Below are positions 35,801 through 48,200 of a stretch of DNA of 64,000 bases, piece after piece. How positions within the stretch are numbered: position 1 is the first letter of the stretch; each line of letters opens with the position of its first letter. Under the pieces are notes generated by a model. That model had not been told where the DNA came from, did not search any database, and saw only the letters and a list, made by a program, of their open reading frames with translations. The stretch is from Hoplostethus atlanticus. Taxonomy: Eukaryota; Chordata; Actinopteri; Trachichthyiformes; Trachichthyidae. The stretch is taken from assembly GCA_034670405.1 (NCBI GenBank), contig JAXDDX010000004.1, forward strand, positions 11,178,501 to 11,242,500. Direction: 5' to 3'. The position numbers were made by a program, and so were the translations under genes.

Positions 35801-38768
35801 TAGAAGAACGTCTTCACAACATCGAGACTCACCTAAAACTCCGCACAGGTCAGGAGGAAACCCGGCGCCTTTCACAGATTGAGATACTTCCCCAACTAGT
35901 ACAGTTCTAATAATGTTTAAAGCATCGTTGTGTTTGAATAGGTATGTCACTTCTGAATAAAACAGTTGTTCCTAGATCAAAGCAGATACTTTTTTAAAAG
36001 CTGAATTCAAAATTTCAGGCTACATTTCTTTATTTTAAACCATTTTTGGATGAGAAAAATCCTTAAAATGTAACACTGATTTTTCCTAATATTTTATAGG
36101 AAACAGCATTTAACACGTGTGGAACTTCCTAAATTACAATGCTTTCCCTGTGTTGTGTAAGACATAAAACACTCAACATATTTGAAAATGAGCCAACTAA
36201 TGAGTCTATACATGGGGATATTTGCCACTTTTGTCTTTGAAGTTATGCATATTTAACTTATAAAGCTGTCAGTCATTGTGACATTTTGTCAACTTCTGCA
36301 CCGTTTTCCTCCCCACCCTAAAATACTGCTGGTATGTCATTCTTCAAGGAGATTTATTTCATTTGCCCTGTGACAGGTGCTTACCCAATAGTGTTGCTAT
36401 TCAGGCTGTTCAACTAATGTTTTGTCTCTTAGCGGGCCCGGTCCCATTGAGTGTCTACCAGAGGCTGAAGAAGCTGGAGGATCGCATTCTGGAGTTGGAG
36501 GGACTCTCACCTGAGTACTTTCAGTCCACAGTAAGTCTTGCGGCTTTGATTTGGATGCATGTGAAGCACTTCTTAATTATTAGTATCAGTTTTTTATAAT
36601 GGTTCCTACACAGATGTTGCGAGTTTGGAAAAGTATGGGAGATTATTTTGACAATATCCAGATCAGATGTGCAAATGTACGGTAAAACACAAACATCAGA
36701 AGGTTGTCCCTGAGAACGTTATTCCATAGTACACCACTCTACCATAGTAATACTGTCAGCCTGTATTCTAAGGTGAAAAACCACGAGCAATAAATGTGCA
36801 GCTGTAAGCAATAATAATGTGCAAAAGGTTTGGAAAAACATGGAATTTAAAAATGGAAAATGTGGTGCTTTGTTTAATGAGGAATTGGTGGTGGGGGTTT
36901 TCTCTTCCCCACCCAGGGTTTTACATCTTGTATCTTGGATTGTAGATTTCTCTAAAAAAAAAAATGTGTTGACCATCGAAATTTGAGTTATACACAAATT
37001 TTTGAAGGTTTGATTTGTAGATGAAAAATGCAAAACTCCCCATCCTAATGCAACATACAGATATGTTTTACTCCTGTGTTCACAAACATTGTAAATGCAA
37101 CAAAACCTTTTTAAAGTCTTGAAATATGTGTACATGCTGACAACAAAAGCTTTTCGGAGTGGGGGAAAAAAAAGTTTTAAACCATTAAATCACTTTGTAA
37201 ACAAAACCAGTCGTGGGGCTTCAGTTTTTCAACAGGGGACGTTATGCATTTACTGATTGGCTGTTTAAGACACGCTGTCCAGCTAATGATCCATACTGTG
37301 TTGGTGAGAAACCTCAAGGAGGGGGGTAGGAGTAGATGTAGAATAAGGGTTAGCCGTTGGTTCGATCTGGGCAAATCATTGCACAATTAAATCTACTTAT
37401 TGAGAGACGTTTGTGGGAGATGGTGATTGAGAGTTTCCCCTCATATTCCCCTAAACCTTCACTCAGACATTTCTTCTTTATTTCCCCATGAATTCAGTTG
37501 CAATGTCTGCGATTCGATTTTCTGTGATGTCTGACTCAACGCTGACAGCTCACTTGAGACATGGCTAAGTTAGCTACTTGCCAGCACTGCAACATGCTTT
37601 TTAAAGCTGAAAGTGCATGGCATGAGGTGCATGATTTTATTGGGCTCGATCTTCAACCCAGTACGACTGCAGCAGAGTGACTAATTTCCCGTCTTGAGTC
37701 TGTCCAGCGTGTGTTTAGTTAACTGAGTAAGTGCGCTTGAGATGCTGCATGTCTCTTCACACTGGTATTTCTAAGCACAGCATGCTCCTTCTATGAGTAT
37801 GCTGCTTCCCATCTGCTTTTGACTCACTGCATGTTTGTATGAGCAGAGCAAGAGAAGTCGAGTGTCTTTGAATAAACTGATGGGGTCTTTTATATTCGGA
37901 GTACCACTTTTTTTGCAATTTCTGAAAATAGTTTGGAGTCTGCTGAAGAGCTTTACACAGTTGGCCCACGATCTCAGGAGCAACATTTTAACACTAAAAA
38001 CCAAAGTGGCTCCTTAACTAATTATAGAGCAACTTAGAAATAAAGGGATCCATGAGCTTGTGTGAGTTGAAGGTGAAAACTACGTCTCAGTGGAGAATTG
38101 TTGAGTGAAAATTACATATTTTCCATGTTGGCAGTGTGTCTATATACTCTCGGTGATCTGCTTTTTAAAGGTCATTTCTTTTACGGTTCTTGCAGATATT
38201 ATTTTATTTCCTCATCTTTTGAGACTGCATTCATATGAAGCAGCTTTTTAAATTCTATTTTTCATTAACTGACTTTCAATGAAATCCAAAGCCCACATTT
38301 TGACATGCAGACTATGTGTCTGTATGCACTCTCTTTCCATTCCTCCAACTAACCTTAAGGGCTATGAGGGTATATTATATTATAGGGTATATTGTATGTT
38401 CTTCTAGGCTCATACCGGTGTAGAAAGTTACAAATGGCTGATCTGTAGTAATGGCTGATCTGTACACCTCTGCTTTTTTTTTTCTTTTTGTAGAGTTACC
38501 TGCACAAGCGACCAAAGACCTCCTCTACTCAGGTCAGTAGTCTTCTCCATCCAGTTACTGCCGCTGTGCTTCATCCATGAGTGTAAGGTTAACGTGCGTT
38601 TGCCTGTTCAGAGCGATTGATTGATTGATTGACAGTGTTTGGTCTCACTTTGTCCTTCAGGCGTGCAGTCTGACAGAGCTGGACGGGAAGATCAGTGCAG
38701 TGAAAGCAGCACTGCTGAAGAGGGTGAACGAATTTGAGACTGGATATGGAACAGAGTGTCCACTCTAA
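32837..38768 (+). CDS. mbip: MBIP (MAP3K12-binding inhibitory protein; ATAC complex subunit), nine coding exons
   Basis: Exons: 32837-32950, 33372-33488, 33731-33964, 34558-34654, 35057-35122, 35690-35848, 36433-36530, 38494-38532, 38661-38768. All junctions keep frame, and the sum is 1032 nt, 343 aa, matching the family length of about 344. The core (residues from about 156) reads IDRRISAFMERKQMEINENN, then REFCNVIDCNQ and RTDAVFTPYPGFKSHVK, a near-identical match to vertebrate MBIP. Exon 6 gives VVNTYGPQTR and RDCGNPAIEERL. Two C-terminal amphipathic leucine-rich helices follow (about 274-287, LKKLEDRILELEGL; and 312-334). Known role: binds and inhibits the kinase MAP3K12/DLK and is a subunit of the ATAC histone acetyltransferase complex. 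Exon 1 (donor GTTGGT) and exon 6 (donor GTCAGG) have weak donors; exon 2's acceptor (AAAAG at 33367-33371) was chosen by phase and by the LKLGDGVLKID match. The N-terminal third is poorly conserved and less certain. Confidence 0.92.
36531..38493 (+). other. mbip: mbip intron 7 (largest intron)
   Basis: A 1963-bp intron with donor GTAAGT and acceptor TTCTTTTTGTAG. It is mostly unique AT-rich DNA. A 39-codon open frame at 37561-37680 has two CxxC-spaced cysteines but no full zinc-finger pattern. Nothing else was recognised. Confidence 0.7.
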
Positions 38769-38826
38769 CCCCGGACACAAACGCACCCAAACCCAACACA
38801 CTACTTCTATTTCTGTTGCCGTGACA

Positions 38827-39075
38827 TTGGTTTCTTTTTGTATTCCTCTGCTATGTATTAGCACCAATCCTTCTCATCCTTCATCCATCTCTATAATAAA
38901 AACATGAAAGATATGAGCTTGATTGGGTTCTTTTTGTATTCCTCTGCTATGTATTAGCACCCATCCTTCCATCTCATCCATCTCTATAATAAAAACATGA
39001 ACGATATGAGCTTGATTGGTTTCTTTTTGTATTCCTCTGCTATTCATTCCTTACCATCTCTATAATAAAAACAGC
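38827..39075 (+). repeat. mbip: Triplicated mbip 3' UTR segment, each copy with AATAAA
   Basis: A unit of about 93-96 bp starting TTGG(T/G)TTCTTTTTGTATTCC and containing CTCTGCTATGTATTAGCACC then CATCTCTATAATAAAAACA occurs from 38827, 38923 and 39016 (the last truncated). AATAAA lies at 38895, 38988 and 39064, and an independent AATAAA at 39128. The mbip transcript therefore has up to four poly(A) signals within 235 bp. Confidence 0.85.
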
Positions 39076-39127
39076 AGAACAGTGTTCTCTCTCTGTGTAC
39101 TTTTACGTGAAATGTGATTGCTTTGTA

Positions 39128-39133
39128 AATAAA
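39128..39133 (+). terminator. mbip: Distal poly(A) signal of mbip
   Basis: AATAAA is followed within 10 bp by GGTGTTTTTTTTTTTCC, a GT/T-rich downstream element that none of the three upstream signals has so clearly. This makes it a strong candidate for the main cleavage site. Confidence 0.5.
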
Positions 39134-39647
39134 GGTGTTTTTTTTTTTCCTCCCCAAAACTTGTAATTTTAATCATGCATTTAACATGTCAAGTGTTAAC
39201 CATGATGTACAATCTGATTGCAATCATTATTTGTTTTTATTGGTCCATGCTAGAAATGTTTTGGTAATGTCTAAATAACTGTAGGGTCCATTGGGAACCG
39301 TCTGGACCGTGAATGTGCTGTAGGAATTCAGTCGGGTTGAGTTTGACAGATTTAAACATTTTGATCCTTGCTGTCTGAGTCTATGAAAGTTGGTGTTTAA
39401 TGTCGGTGTGTAATTGAGGTGAGTCAGAGGGAGGACCTGATTTGTCTGCCCAACTGCTGTGTGATGATGATCACCGCTAATGGTTGTCATTATAACAAAT
39501 GACCTGATTACTGAAACTCTGTTTGGAGAACACATGGGAGACACAACAAACCAGCACTAAATGGGATTGCATGGTGGTAGACATACCTGCAAAAGGCTTG
39601 CGCTTAAAGCTTGACTGGCTGGTAAACCAAATCTATGGTACTATTAC

Positions 39648-39870
39648 AATAGTCAAGTCAAATTTATTTGTATAGCCCAGAATCACGGTTGCAGTCTCAA
39701 AGGGCTTCATAATGCCAACGTTATGAAAACAATAAATGACGGCACATGACACCTTGGACCTTGGAGAGGTATAAGAAAGACTAGAGGAAGAGTTTCCACC
39801 ATTAGAAAAAAGTGACACTGCCTCTTTACAAATTGTTCGATTGCAAAAAATTAAATATAGTAATAGCAAT
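39648..39870. repeat. Interspersed repeat fragment (TTTATTTGTATAGCCC type)
   Basis: Begins CAAGTCAAATTTATTTGTATAG and continues CCCAGAATCACGGTTGCAGTCTC with an AAGGGCTTCATAATG block. This 5' signature is among the commonest dispersed repeats in teleost genomes. The family was not assigned. Confidence 0.6.
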
Positions 39871-40129
39871 CTTAACTTCTTGTTGACATGTATATATGTC
39901 TATATAGCATTTTGAAATAACTCCTTATGTGCTTATCATGGAATAATGTTTATTATGAGAAAGAAAATAACATGAACAATTTGAGTTTTGCAGTCAGTCT
40001 GACAAAACGTCTCTGGAACGAAAGAAATGTAACTTTCTCACACATCTCTGTAAATTACTGTAACTCCCCTTCCCTTTTCTTCGCTAATGCTCTTTGTATT
40101 TCATGTCAAGATTTATTTCAGAGTTGATT

Positions 40130-40700
40130 GATTGAGAGACCGGGCTACAATGGAAGACGTTGCATTGTGTTTTCGGAAGATATTCCATTCTCAATGTGGA
40201 AAGGAGGAAGCTTTTTTTTTTTTTTCCCCCTCTTTCAGGTGTACCTCACTTGTTCTGCTCTGTCCTTCTCGTGCTCATAGACTGGAACCTTCTGGACAAC
40301 GAGGGCCACAATGCGCTGGCGAGGGGAGCACTTGAGTTGTGGCAATGTGAAAAGGGGGGTGCTTATTGTTCCCCGGGAGCTTTTGTCTCAGGCACAGTCC
40401 CCTTATGAGGGTTAATGAGAAGAAATTGGTCTGAGTGTAACAAATGGATTATGGAGGTAGACAAAAGGCTGTATTTTGGAGGCATGGTTCGCTGGGATCC
40501 ACCCATCATCTGCCCATTGAGCAGAGCCGGCTGATTTCCGTCTGTATGAAGTGTGGCTCACTAAATATCTCATTATCTTTACCCTTTCTATTTTATTACA
40601 TGAGCACATGTCATTATGTTTGCCGCTTCCCTGCAGCGAAGCGTCGAAGGTGCTAGGTACACGGCCCCCATGAAAATGTGAACTCTCATATTACAGTGAT
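40130..40700. promoter_or_regulatory. Candidate noncoding regulatory block
   Basis: Unique DNA about 1 kb beyond mbip, interrupted only by a T-run at 40210-40225. Motifs include GGGTTAATGAG, CACTAAATATCTCATTATC and GAAGCGTCGAAGG. Texture only; no alignment was available. Confidence 0.25.
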
Positions 40701-43700
40701 CTAGTTATACTGTTATTAGGGTGATGGTTTCCACCATCCAGCTATTTTAAGTTCAAGATTACAAAGTCAATATGTCAACACTAGTGTCAGTGGTAATTAC
40801 TCCAAGGTTGGGTGGGCACAGTATGCCCTTTCAGATGAACAAAGAGCTACTTCCACGTTGACTCTATATACACCCTGCCTGTCGATCAATCTTCCCTCTC
40901 CCTGATTTCTTGTAATGTGCTTGGGAACCTCGGTAAAAAGACACAGAGGTGTTCCTTGTCTTGTATGGGTCCCTTTGCATTTTATGGTGGGGTCGAAGAA
41001 GAGGATTCATATCCATTCATATCTCACAAACTCTTAATGGGCTCCAAGCCCTCCAAAAAGAAAGCTCTTTCCTGTGACTAGTCAGCTCCAGTCTTTATTC
41101 ATCTGTGGCTCCGTGTCAAAAAAGACTGTTGCTCGTTTGTGCCCCGAACAATGAGGAACAAGGCTGAATCTCTAGCAGGGAACAAAAGACAGAAAACAGG
41201 CTTTTCACTCTGCAGAACATTAGATTCTGACACATTTTGCCATGGCAGTTTTTTTTCCCCCCATCCTGAGTGCTGTGGCTCCGGTCTTTTAAAGAGACCA
41301 CCTGTTGGCTACAAGCCTGTTCTTCATTACAGACAAGCCCATTATCACAGGATGAGGAGCGCCACAGGCTAAGTTTTTAAGTTAACCCTGCTGCAGCTTC
41401 CAAAGCCGGCCCATTGGGAAACGTAGATTACATACGACGACTGGCAATTCTGTCTCTACTTGTAATTGTTTTTATCTTGTTTTTGAATAAGGGCTTTTGC
41501 TAGTGTAAGAGGGCAGTACTTCATTCATACCCTTGTCAATCACAAATGGCACAAACAAAAGAACTCAGATGTCGGCAACTTGAATGTTCTGTAACTGCAG
41601 ACTTGGGGGCCAAATTCATATGCATCTCTGGGGGGAAAACACACTCAGCGCCCTTACTGTACAGTTGTTGATGGGGGTCTCGGGATGCTCAATTATTTCA
41701 GGCCTCTGGAGGGTTTTGTTCTTCTTTTGAAATAGAATTGGGCAATTTTCAACCCCAAAACATTATCATAACTACAGCATAACAATGACTTCCATGAAAG
41801 TGTCCCTTAGAAGAAGGCGGTCATATAAAACAATATGCATCAATCAAGTGTATTTGTTGTTGTTTTTTTATTTGACATGGTAAAAAAACAGGCTGACAAG
41901 AACCAGAGGTGGCTGAATTCATTTGAACCTTTCCATGTATCAACAGAAATTGAAAGAAAAGTTTTGATTTTTCAAGAAGATGAATTTTTCATGAGGCCAA
42001 ATTTTGCCGTGGATTTGATTGTAAAGCTTAACATTTGTAGGGAGGGGCTTTTTGTACAAGTGGCCCTATTTCTTATAAGACAACACTAAAGCAATTACAA
42101 CACAGCAAATCCCTTTGCCGTTCCTCATGCCATCACTGTCGGAGTGCATCCGATGCTGTCACACTTGTTTCAGTGGGCGACATGCACCTGTGACCCTCCC
42201 CCCAGAAAGCAGACAGTAAAAGAGAGGATCCCCCTGCAGCCCCCAGGCTTCAGTAAGAGGCCGTCAGCTGCTCTCTGTGGCCCTGCTGTACAGTCCCCAG
42301 GCTCTTTGGAGTTAAATGTGCCTGTGATATTGCCAGGAGGGAGCAGCGGGAGTTGAATTCAGGCAATTACAATCAAGTCAGGGCATAGTTAGTGCGTGGG
42401 CCTTGGCAGCACCTGAGCTGGATGCTGATGAGACACTTAGCCCCAAACCCTCATGCATTGGCCCAGGCGCTGCTTAAAGCGAGCCCTCCTCCCCCCCTCT
42501 CTTCCCACAGCACCGTACCCCCTACTGGACACTTCCCCTCACCTCATTCAGGCCTCTAGAGCTCTCTCACCCTCTCTCTCTCTCTGGCCCTCACATTGCA
42601 ATACTTCTGCTGTATATAGGTGGTGTGGAGTGCTGCACTCAATCACTCTTCATTCATTCACACTGTACAATAATAGACTGCTGCTCCGTTAGTGTCCTTC
42701 AAGCACCTGTGCATGGTAAAACTTCACACATCATGTGATGTGTCACATCAAGTTCTTAACAAAAATGTGGGAAATTATATCTCACAAAAGTACAAAAAAG
42801 TGCAGAGTGGATTAAGTCTGTTTTGATCATCTGTGACCAAACCTCAACATACATGTGTTCATCTTTATTCCCACTAGGCTGCGTCATTGAAGGCTGCACG
42901 GGGCGGGTTTTTCCTATTTCACTGAGAGACGAACCAGAACCGGCTTCCTCCACCCCCTCGCACCGCTATCTTTGCATGGCCGCTGACTGTAGGACTTCAT
43001 ATCCTGTCTGATGTGTTACAGCAAGAGAAAGAGAAAATGGAAAGGGAGGTGCGGTTCTTGAATATCTGTGACCCGGAAATATGGAGTCAGGCATCACAAC
43101 AACACTCTTAGCCCCTTTTCCCGATAAGATGCTCTCAGCTCTTTCTGAGGGAAAGCCTCCCGGCTCCCGCCCTCTCTCAGGCACCACACTTTGCTGAAGT
43201 GTCATTAGGATTGTAAAGGGCAGGTTGCCATAGAACTCAGATCGCTGCAGATGTATGGAGTCATAGATAAAACCACCGTACTTTGAATGTAAAGATCTGA
43301 CTGTAGCACCTGATGGGAGGGGCCGCACCGGGGACTACACTGTTTCTTCATCTGCAATCTGTGTGCATGCATCTTTCATGTCTCACTAGTGTTCTGTTTT
43401 GTGAGATTGCTAGCCTTGCTCTTCAATCCACTTTCTCTGTCCATCTGTGGCTCTGCTTGTTAGTTAGGACTGGGCATGGTATTTGGCAGAGCCATGGGGA
43501 AAGGTGGAACACCTCTTTCACAATTTTTGCCATAATGGTTGTCTTTTGATTTTTCTTGGGCTTTGGGGGCTACCAGGGATTGTCTCTTTGAAATTATTCC
43601 ATTTTGGTGGAGAAAAAGAAATTGGATTGCACTGATCCTGTTTTGTTCCTGGGGGGACGGCTGCAGTATTATCCTGGGCTGACACCGGTGGCAAAGAGGC

Positions 43701-44559
43701 AATCACAGTGGCCCTCGCTCTGACAAAAACACTCCATCTGCAAGGAGAGGAGGAAATCACACCACAATGACGTCTGACTCTTCTGCCTCACTTTGGCAGC
43801 TGGGCCCTGGGACCCGTGAACCACTACACAACCACCAAACGGCTGCTAAACAACACATAGACACAACGCAGACACAAATCAGCAGCTGTAACACGCAAAG
43901 ACAAAGGCAATGCACCTGCCATCACACAGCAAGAACGGGGCATATTTGCTCCAAAAGTTTCTTTGGCTCCCCAAGGCTGCTACATAAAACCTGTTTTATA
44001 GAGGATAGTAAGTTAGCTTTGGTCTTCCTTGCACAACACTACATATTTGATAATATGTTGTATTTTAAACTAAAGGAATACAGCGAGAAAAAAAGTAATT
44101 ATTAGTATCATTATTATTATTATTATCATGTTTTTTAGACCTTTGACTCAAATGAGGCTTGCAAAACAACAGCACGTTTTTCAAACTAAGTGTGGCCTGC
44201 AAAACACAGGTACCGCTAGGGGTGTCAAACACATGCATGCACACACACAGAGCGAAAGCAAGCATCCATGTAGCTCACCCTGTTAGTATTCAGTAGCGTC
44301 ACCTCTTTCCCTCCGTGTCCCATACCTGGGGATCAAACGCACCTCTTTGTGAGAGAGGCCTGACCCCCTGCTATTAGCAAACAGAAGAGAGCCCAGCTGA
44401 CACCACTCTTGAGATGTGCCATGCAGACGGAGGCCTGTGATTACAGCACAATCCTGAGGAGACAACCCTCCTCCACCCTCCCCCCCACCCACAGCCTCCT
44501 CCAACTCCCCACACAACCACCCCCCATCCCACCCCACCCTTCCTCCGCTCCACAACAAA

Positions 44560-44760
44560 TTCACCTATCTCTGAAATAGATGTTAATCTCTCGCCCAATT
44601 GGCTGCCTGGGTGAACTCGTTGACACACATATAGCCGCGCCGGAGCCATGCAGCCATGAATAATCAATAGGGGGCTATTTTCGCGAACAGGTACTTTCTT
44701 GTGACTATTACTCTGGCAGATTAGAATCTGAGATTGGACTTTCAGATTGGTGGTGATGGT
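44560..44760. promoter_or_regulatory. Candidate noncoding regulatory block
   Basis: Unique block with CCCAATTGGCTGCC, CATGAATAATCAATAGG and TATTTTCGCGAACAGG. CpG-containing words are scarce elsewhere in the desert. It follows a C-rich low-complexity stretch (44460-44550). Confidence 0.3.
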
Positions 44761-45097
44761 AGGTGTGTGTGTGTGACACAGAGGGATACGGATCTGTCTA
44801 CATAACACCACATGAAAACCAATGAAGGTAAAGGAAGGGGGGGATTAATTTGTTGTGAGAGAGGCAGAGGCTCAAGTGGGTTTTCCGATAGCTAATTAGC
44901 AAACCCTCATTTCAAAACCCCTCGTACATACTAGAGAACAGGCACGCACAAACACCCACAACTTGCATGTGCACATGCATACATTCCTGCATGGTTGTAT
45001 CCTAAAAACCAGACAGCCAGAATCTCCATCTTGTTTTTTCTCTCTCCTCTTTCGCTTACGTCTCTCTGACCACCACTCTGACTCTCTTTCCTCCCAG

Positions 45098-45130
<33 letters not shown>

Positions 45131-45139
45131 TTTCTTTCT
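45098..45139. repeat. (CTTT)n microsatellite
   Basis: Tetranucleotide CTTT run with one slip, within a broader pyrimidine-rich segment. Confidence 0.9.
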
Positions 45140-45708
45140 CTATCTGTCACTCTCTCGCTCCTTATTTGACACACGCTCGCGCGCTCATGCACACACGGAC
45201 AAAACTTCAATTTTATCTGCAGGGGCAGAAATCAATCTCACATCTCTTTAGTTAATCCGCAATGGCTCTCTACAGATCCTGACACTAATAAGGTATTGAG
45301 CAGGTGAGGCCAGGGGCTGAGGAGGAGAACAGAGGGCCTGGAGTCTGGGGCCCAACTGGCGGCTGGCACTGTTCCAGTGCAATTATGGGGCTTGTGTATG
45401 GGAGAGAAGGGTGCAGGAAAGAAGCAGCAGAGATGGAAAAGAGAGAGGAGAGGGAGAGAGAGGCAGAGAGAGAGGGAGGCATAGAGAAAGAGCGAGAAAG
45501 AGGGGGTGGGGGAAAAATCGATCCCATCTGTGGTATGATGGTTAATTAAAGCAGCTCTTGAGCAGCCCAAGGATGAGAGGCTTGGCTGGGCTCCTGGAGG
45601 CACAGCTCTGATTACTCACACAGAATGGATGGTTTCTTAGCAATGAAAGGAGGAGGCCAAGAGCTGCCCGGTGGGGTGCACAGACGACGACATCGAGGAG
45701 GAGAGACA

Positions 45709-45840
45709 TGTGCATGCTGCACACTTACACACATGTGCACACGTATACACACATGCACATGGACACACATACAGATGCGCAAACATGCATGCACGCATGC
45801 ACATGCATAAACACATATGCACGTGTAAACACTTGGACAC
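45709..45840. repeat. Degenerate CA/TGCA alternating tract
   Basis: About 130 bp of alternating purine-pyrimidine words (ACACATGTGCACACG, CATGCATGCACGCATGC), an ancient decayed CA repeat. The frames across it on both strands are artefacts. Confidence 0.75.
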
Positions 45841-47330
45841 TCAAACATTCAGGCGTACACATCACAAGCATCAAGACAGAAGAGCAGCATCAATTTAGAT
45901 TCAAATCAATTCACAGGAAAACTGATCAAATGTGACATCAGTCCTCTAAATATGGACTTCCATTACTAAATGAGCACATGAGGAATATGAGAAGTTCATC
46001 TACTGTTGGTTATGGTGCAGACTAATATCTTTATATGTGTATAACTATGCAGTTAAGTTACAGATGTATTATTAAGACTCAATAGGCCTACAATGTAACC
46101 TAACTTGTACCTGAGTAAGAAGATGATAATTTCATCCCATTCCACCCCCAATCATTAAAGTTTAATCTTATTTTACCATCATCATTGCCCCTACGTGTGT
46201 TACACCCTCCTCGTTGACATTCATGGCTCTCTTGTGTGGAGAGGGCATGGGTAACAGCATCAGCACTTTGGTATGACCCTACCCCCCAATGGTGGGATTT
46301 GGTATTGCATGGCATCGCTATGACATGGACAGGCTCAACAGGAATAGATAATGATAACACATAGGTAGGTGCATCAGAGGAAAAAACATTAAAAAAAAAC
46401 ATTCACACATTAGTAATTGATGGGTAAAGTTAGTTATTACTAGTGTGTGAAGCTCTATGACTTGGTTATAACGCTGAAAGATTACTTATAAATAATGTAC
46501 CATGGACGTTCCGCTCACAAAGCGTGGCTACACTTCTCTTAATATTGCAAGATGGAAAAATGCAACTTAACATAACAACAGCTGCTGAAACTGTGTAACA
46601 GACGGGGTCTTGAAAGGAAACGAAAGACAGCCCATCATCCTATTTTTACACAGTAAAGTTGAAGCTGACGTATAATCATACTCTCAGTGCTAGAGAGGGG
46701 CTATAATAAACCTCCAATTCCCTCTGAGGTGTATGAATTATGTATATGGAGATGATTTGATGGCTGTAAAAAAGAGAGAGGGTGCGAGTGGCTGATTGAG
46801 GTGCGCCACGTGGTGCATCATTCACCACCATATCTCCTGGTGCAGACATCTGAGGTCAGGGCCCTGTGCTAATTGGTGTAGGGCCGAACGCTTGTGAGCA
46901 AAATGAGAAAATTACACGTTCCAGGAGGAATCAGCTGCGGTTCTTGGGGACCCATTTACAGCGCTGCTCCTCAAGTCGTGTCTGCGTGGCGGAGACAGTC
47001 ATCTGGCTCTCTGTTTGTGGGGAAGGAGGCAAGTTAGGAGGTAAACTTTAGCACTCAGGGCGTGGGGTACAGACCGACCCATTACATACAGTATACACAC
47101 CCTGCATGAGCAGATGGAGCTACGGTAAGGAATGCTAACATGTTTCATACACATATATATATATATACTGTATATATATGTCTAAAGGATTCAGCATCTG
47201 GCCTGATGTGTAGATTTAGCAGGTTTTCTTTGATTTTACTGATCTAACATATCAAAGAGACAATCAATCACATACAGCATGCCTTTAAAACACTTCCTGA
47301 CACTTTTGATTTCATTCCAGTTCCTTGACC

Positions 47331-47939
47331 TTAGTTAGTTAGGTAGGTAGGTAGGTAGGTAGGTAAGTAAGTAGGTAGGTAGTTAGTTAGTTAGTTAGTT
47401 AGTTAGTTAATTAGGTAGGTAGGTAGGTAGGTAGGTAAGTAGGTAGTTAGTTAGTTAGTTAGTAAGGTAGGTAGGTAGGTAAGTAGGTAGTTAGTTAGGT
47501 AGTTAGTTAGTTAGTAAGGTAGGTAGGTAGGTAGGTAGGTAGATAGATAGGTAAGTAGGTACTTAGTTAGTTAGGTAGGTAGGTACTTAGTTAGTTAGTT
47601 AGTTAGTTAGTTAGGTAGGTAGGTAGGTAGTTAGTAAGTAAGGTATGTATGTAGGTAGGTAGGTAGGTAGGTAGGTAGGTAGGTAGGTAGGTAAGTAGGT
47701 ACTTAGTTAGTTAGGTAGGTAGGTAGGTAAGTAGTTAGGTAGTTAGTTAGGTAGTTAGTTAGTTAGTTAGTAAGGTAGGTAGGTAAGTAGTTAGTTAGTT
47801 AGTTAGTAAGTAAGGTATGTAGGTAGGTAGGTAGGTAAGTAGGTACTTAGTTAGTTAGTTAGGTAGGTAGGTAGGTAGGTAGTTAGTTAGGTAGGTAGGT
47901 AGATAAGTAGTTAGTTAGTTAGTTAGTTAGGTAGGTAGG

Positions 47940-47971
<32 letters not shown>

Positions 47972-48055
47972 AAGTAAGGTAGGTAGGTAGGTAGGTAAGT
48001 AGGTACTTAGTTAGTTAGTTAGTTAGGTAGGTAGGTAGGCAGGCAGGCAGGTAAG

Positions 48056-48087
<32 letters not shown>

Positions 48088-48200
48088 AAGGTAGGTAGGT
48101 ACTTAGTTAGTTAGTTAGTTAGTTAGGTAGGTAGGTAGATAAGTAGTTAGTTAGTTAGTTAGTTAGTCAGTTAGGTAGGTAGGTAGGTAGGTAGGTAGGT
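47331..48200. repeat. TAGG/TTAG tetranucleotide array 1
   Basis: About 870 bp made of GTAG, TTAG, TAAG and occasional ATAG units, with almost no C on the + strand except recurrent GTACTTAG words and a short GGCAGGCAGG patch at 48038-48050. Repeated composite blocks (a GTAGG run, AAGTAG, then a TTAG run) suggest higher-order amplification. No coding content. Confidence 0.95.

Noticed and set aside
37561..37680. 39-codon frame in mbip intron 7 with CxxC and HxxH
   Set aside because: The spacing (10 residues between the Cys pair and the His pair) does not fit a classical C2H2 finger, the frame is very short, and there is no flanking domain. Possibly a decayed transposon fragment.
45238..45603. 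121-codon minus-strand frame in the desert
   Set aside because: Ser/Leu/Pro-rich translation of a GA-rich tract (45430-45510), overlapped by other frames. No domain.
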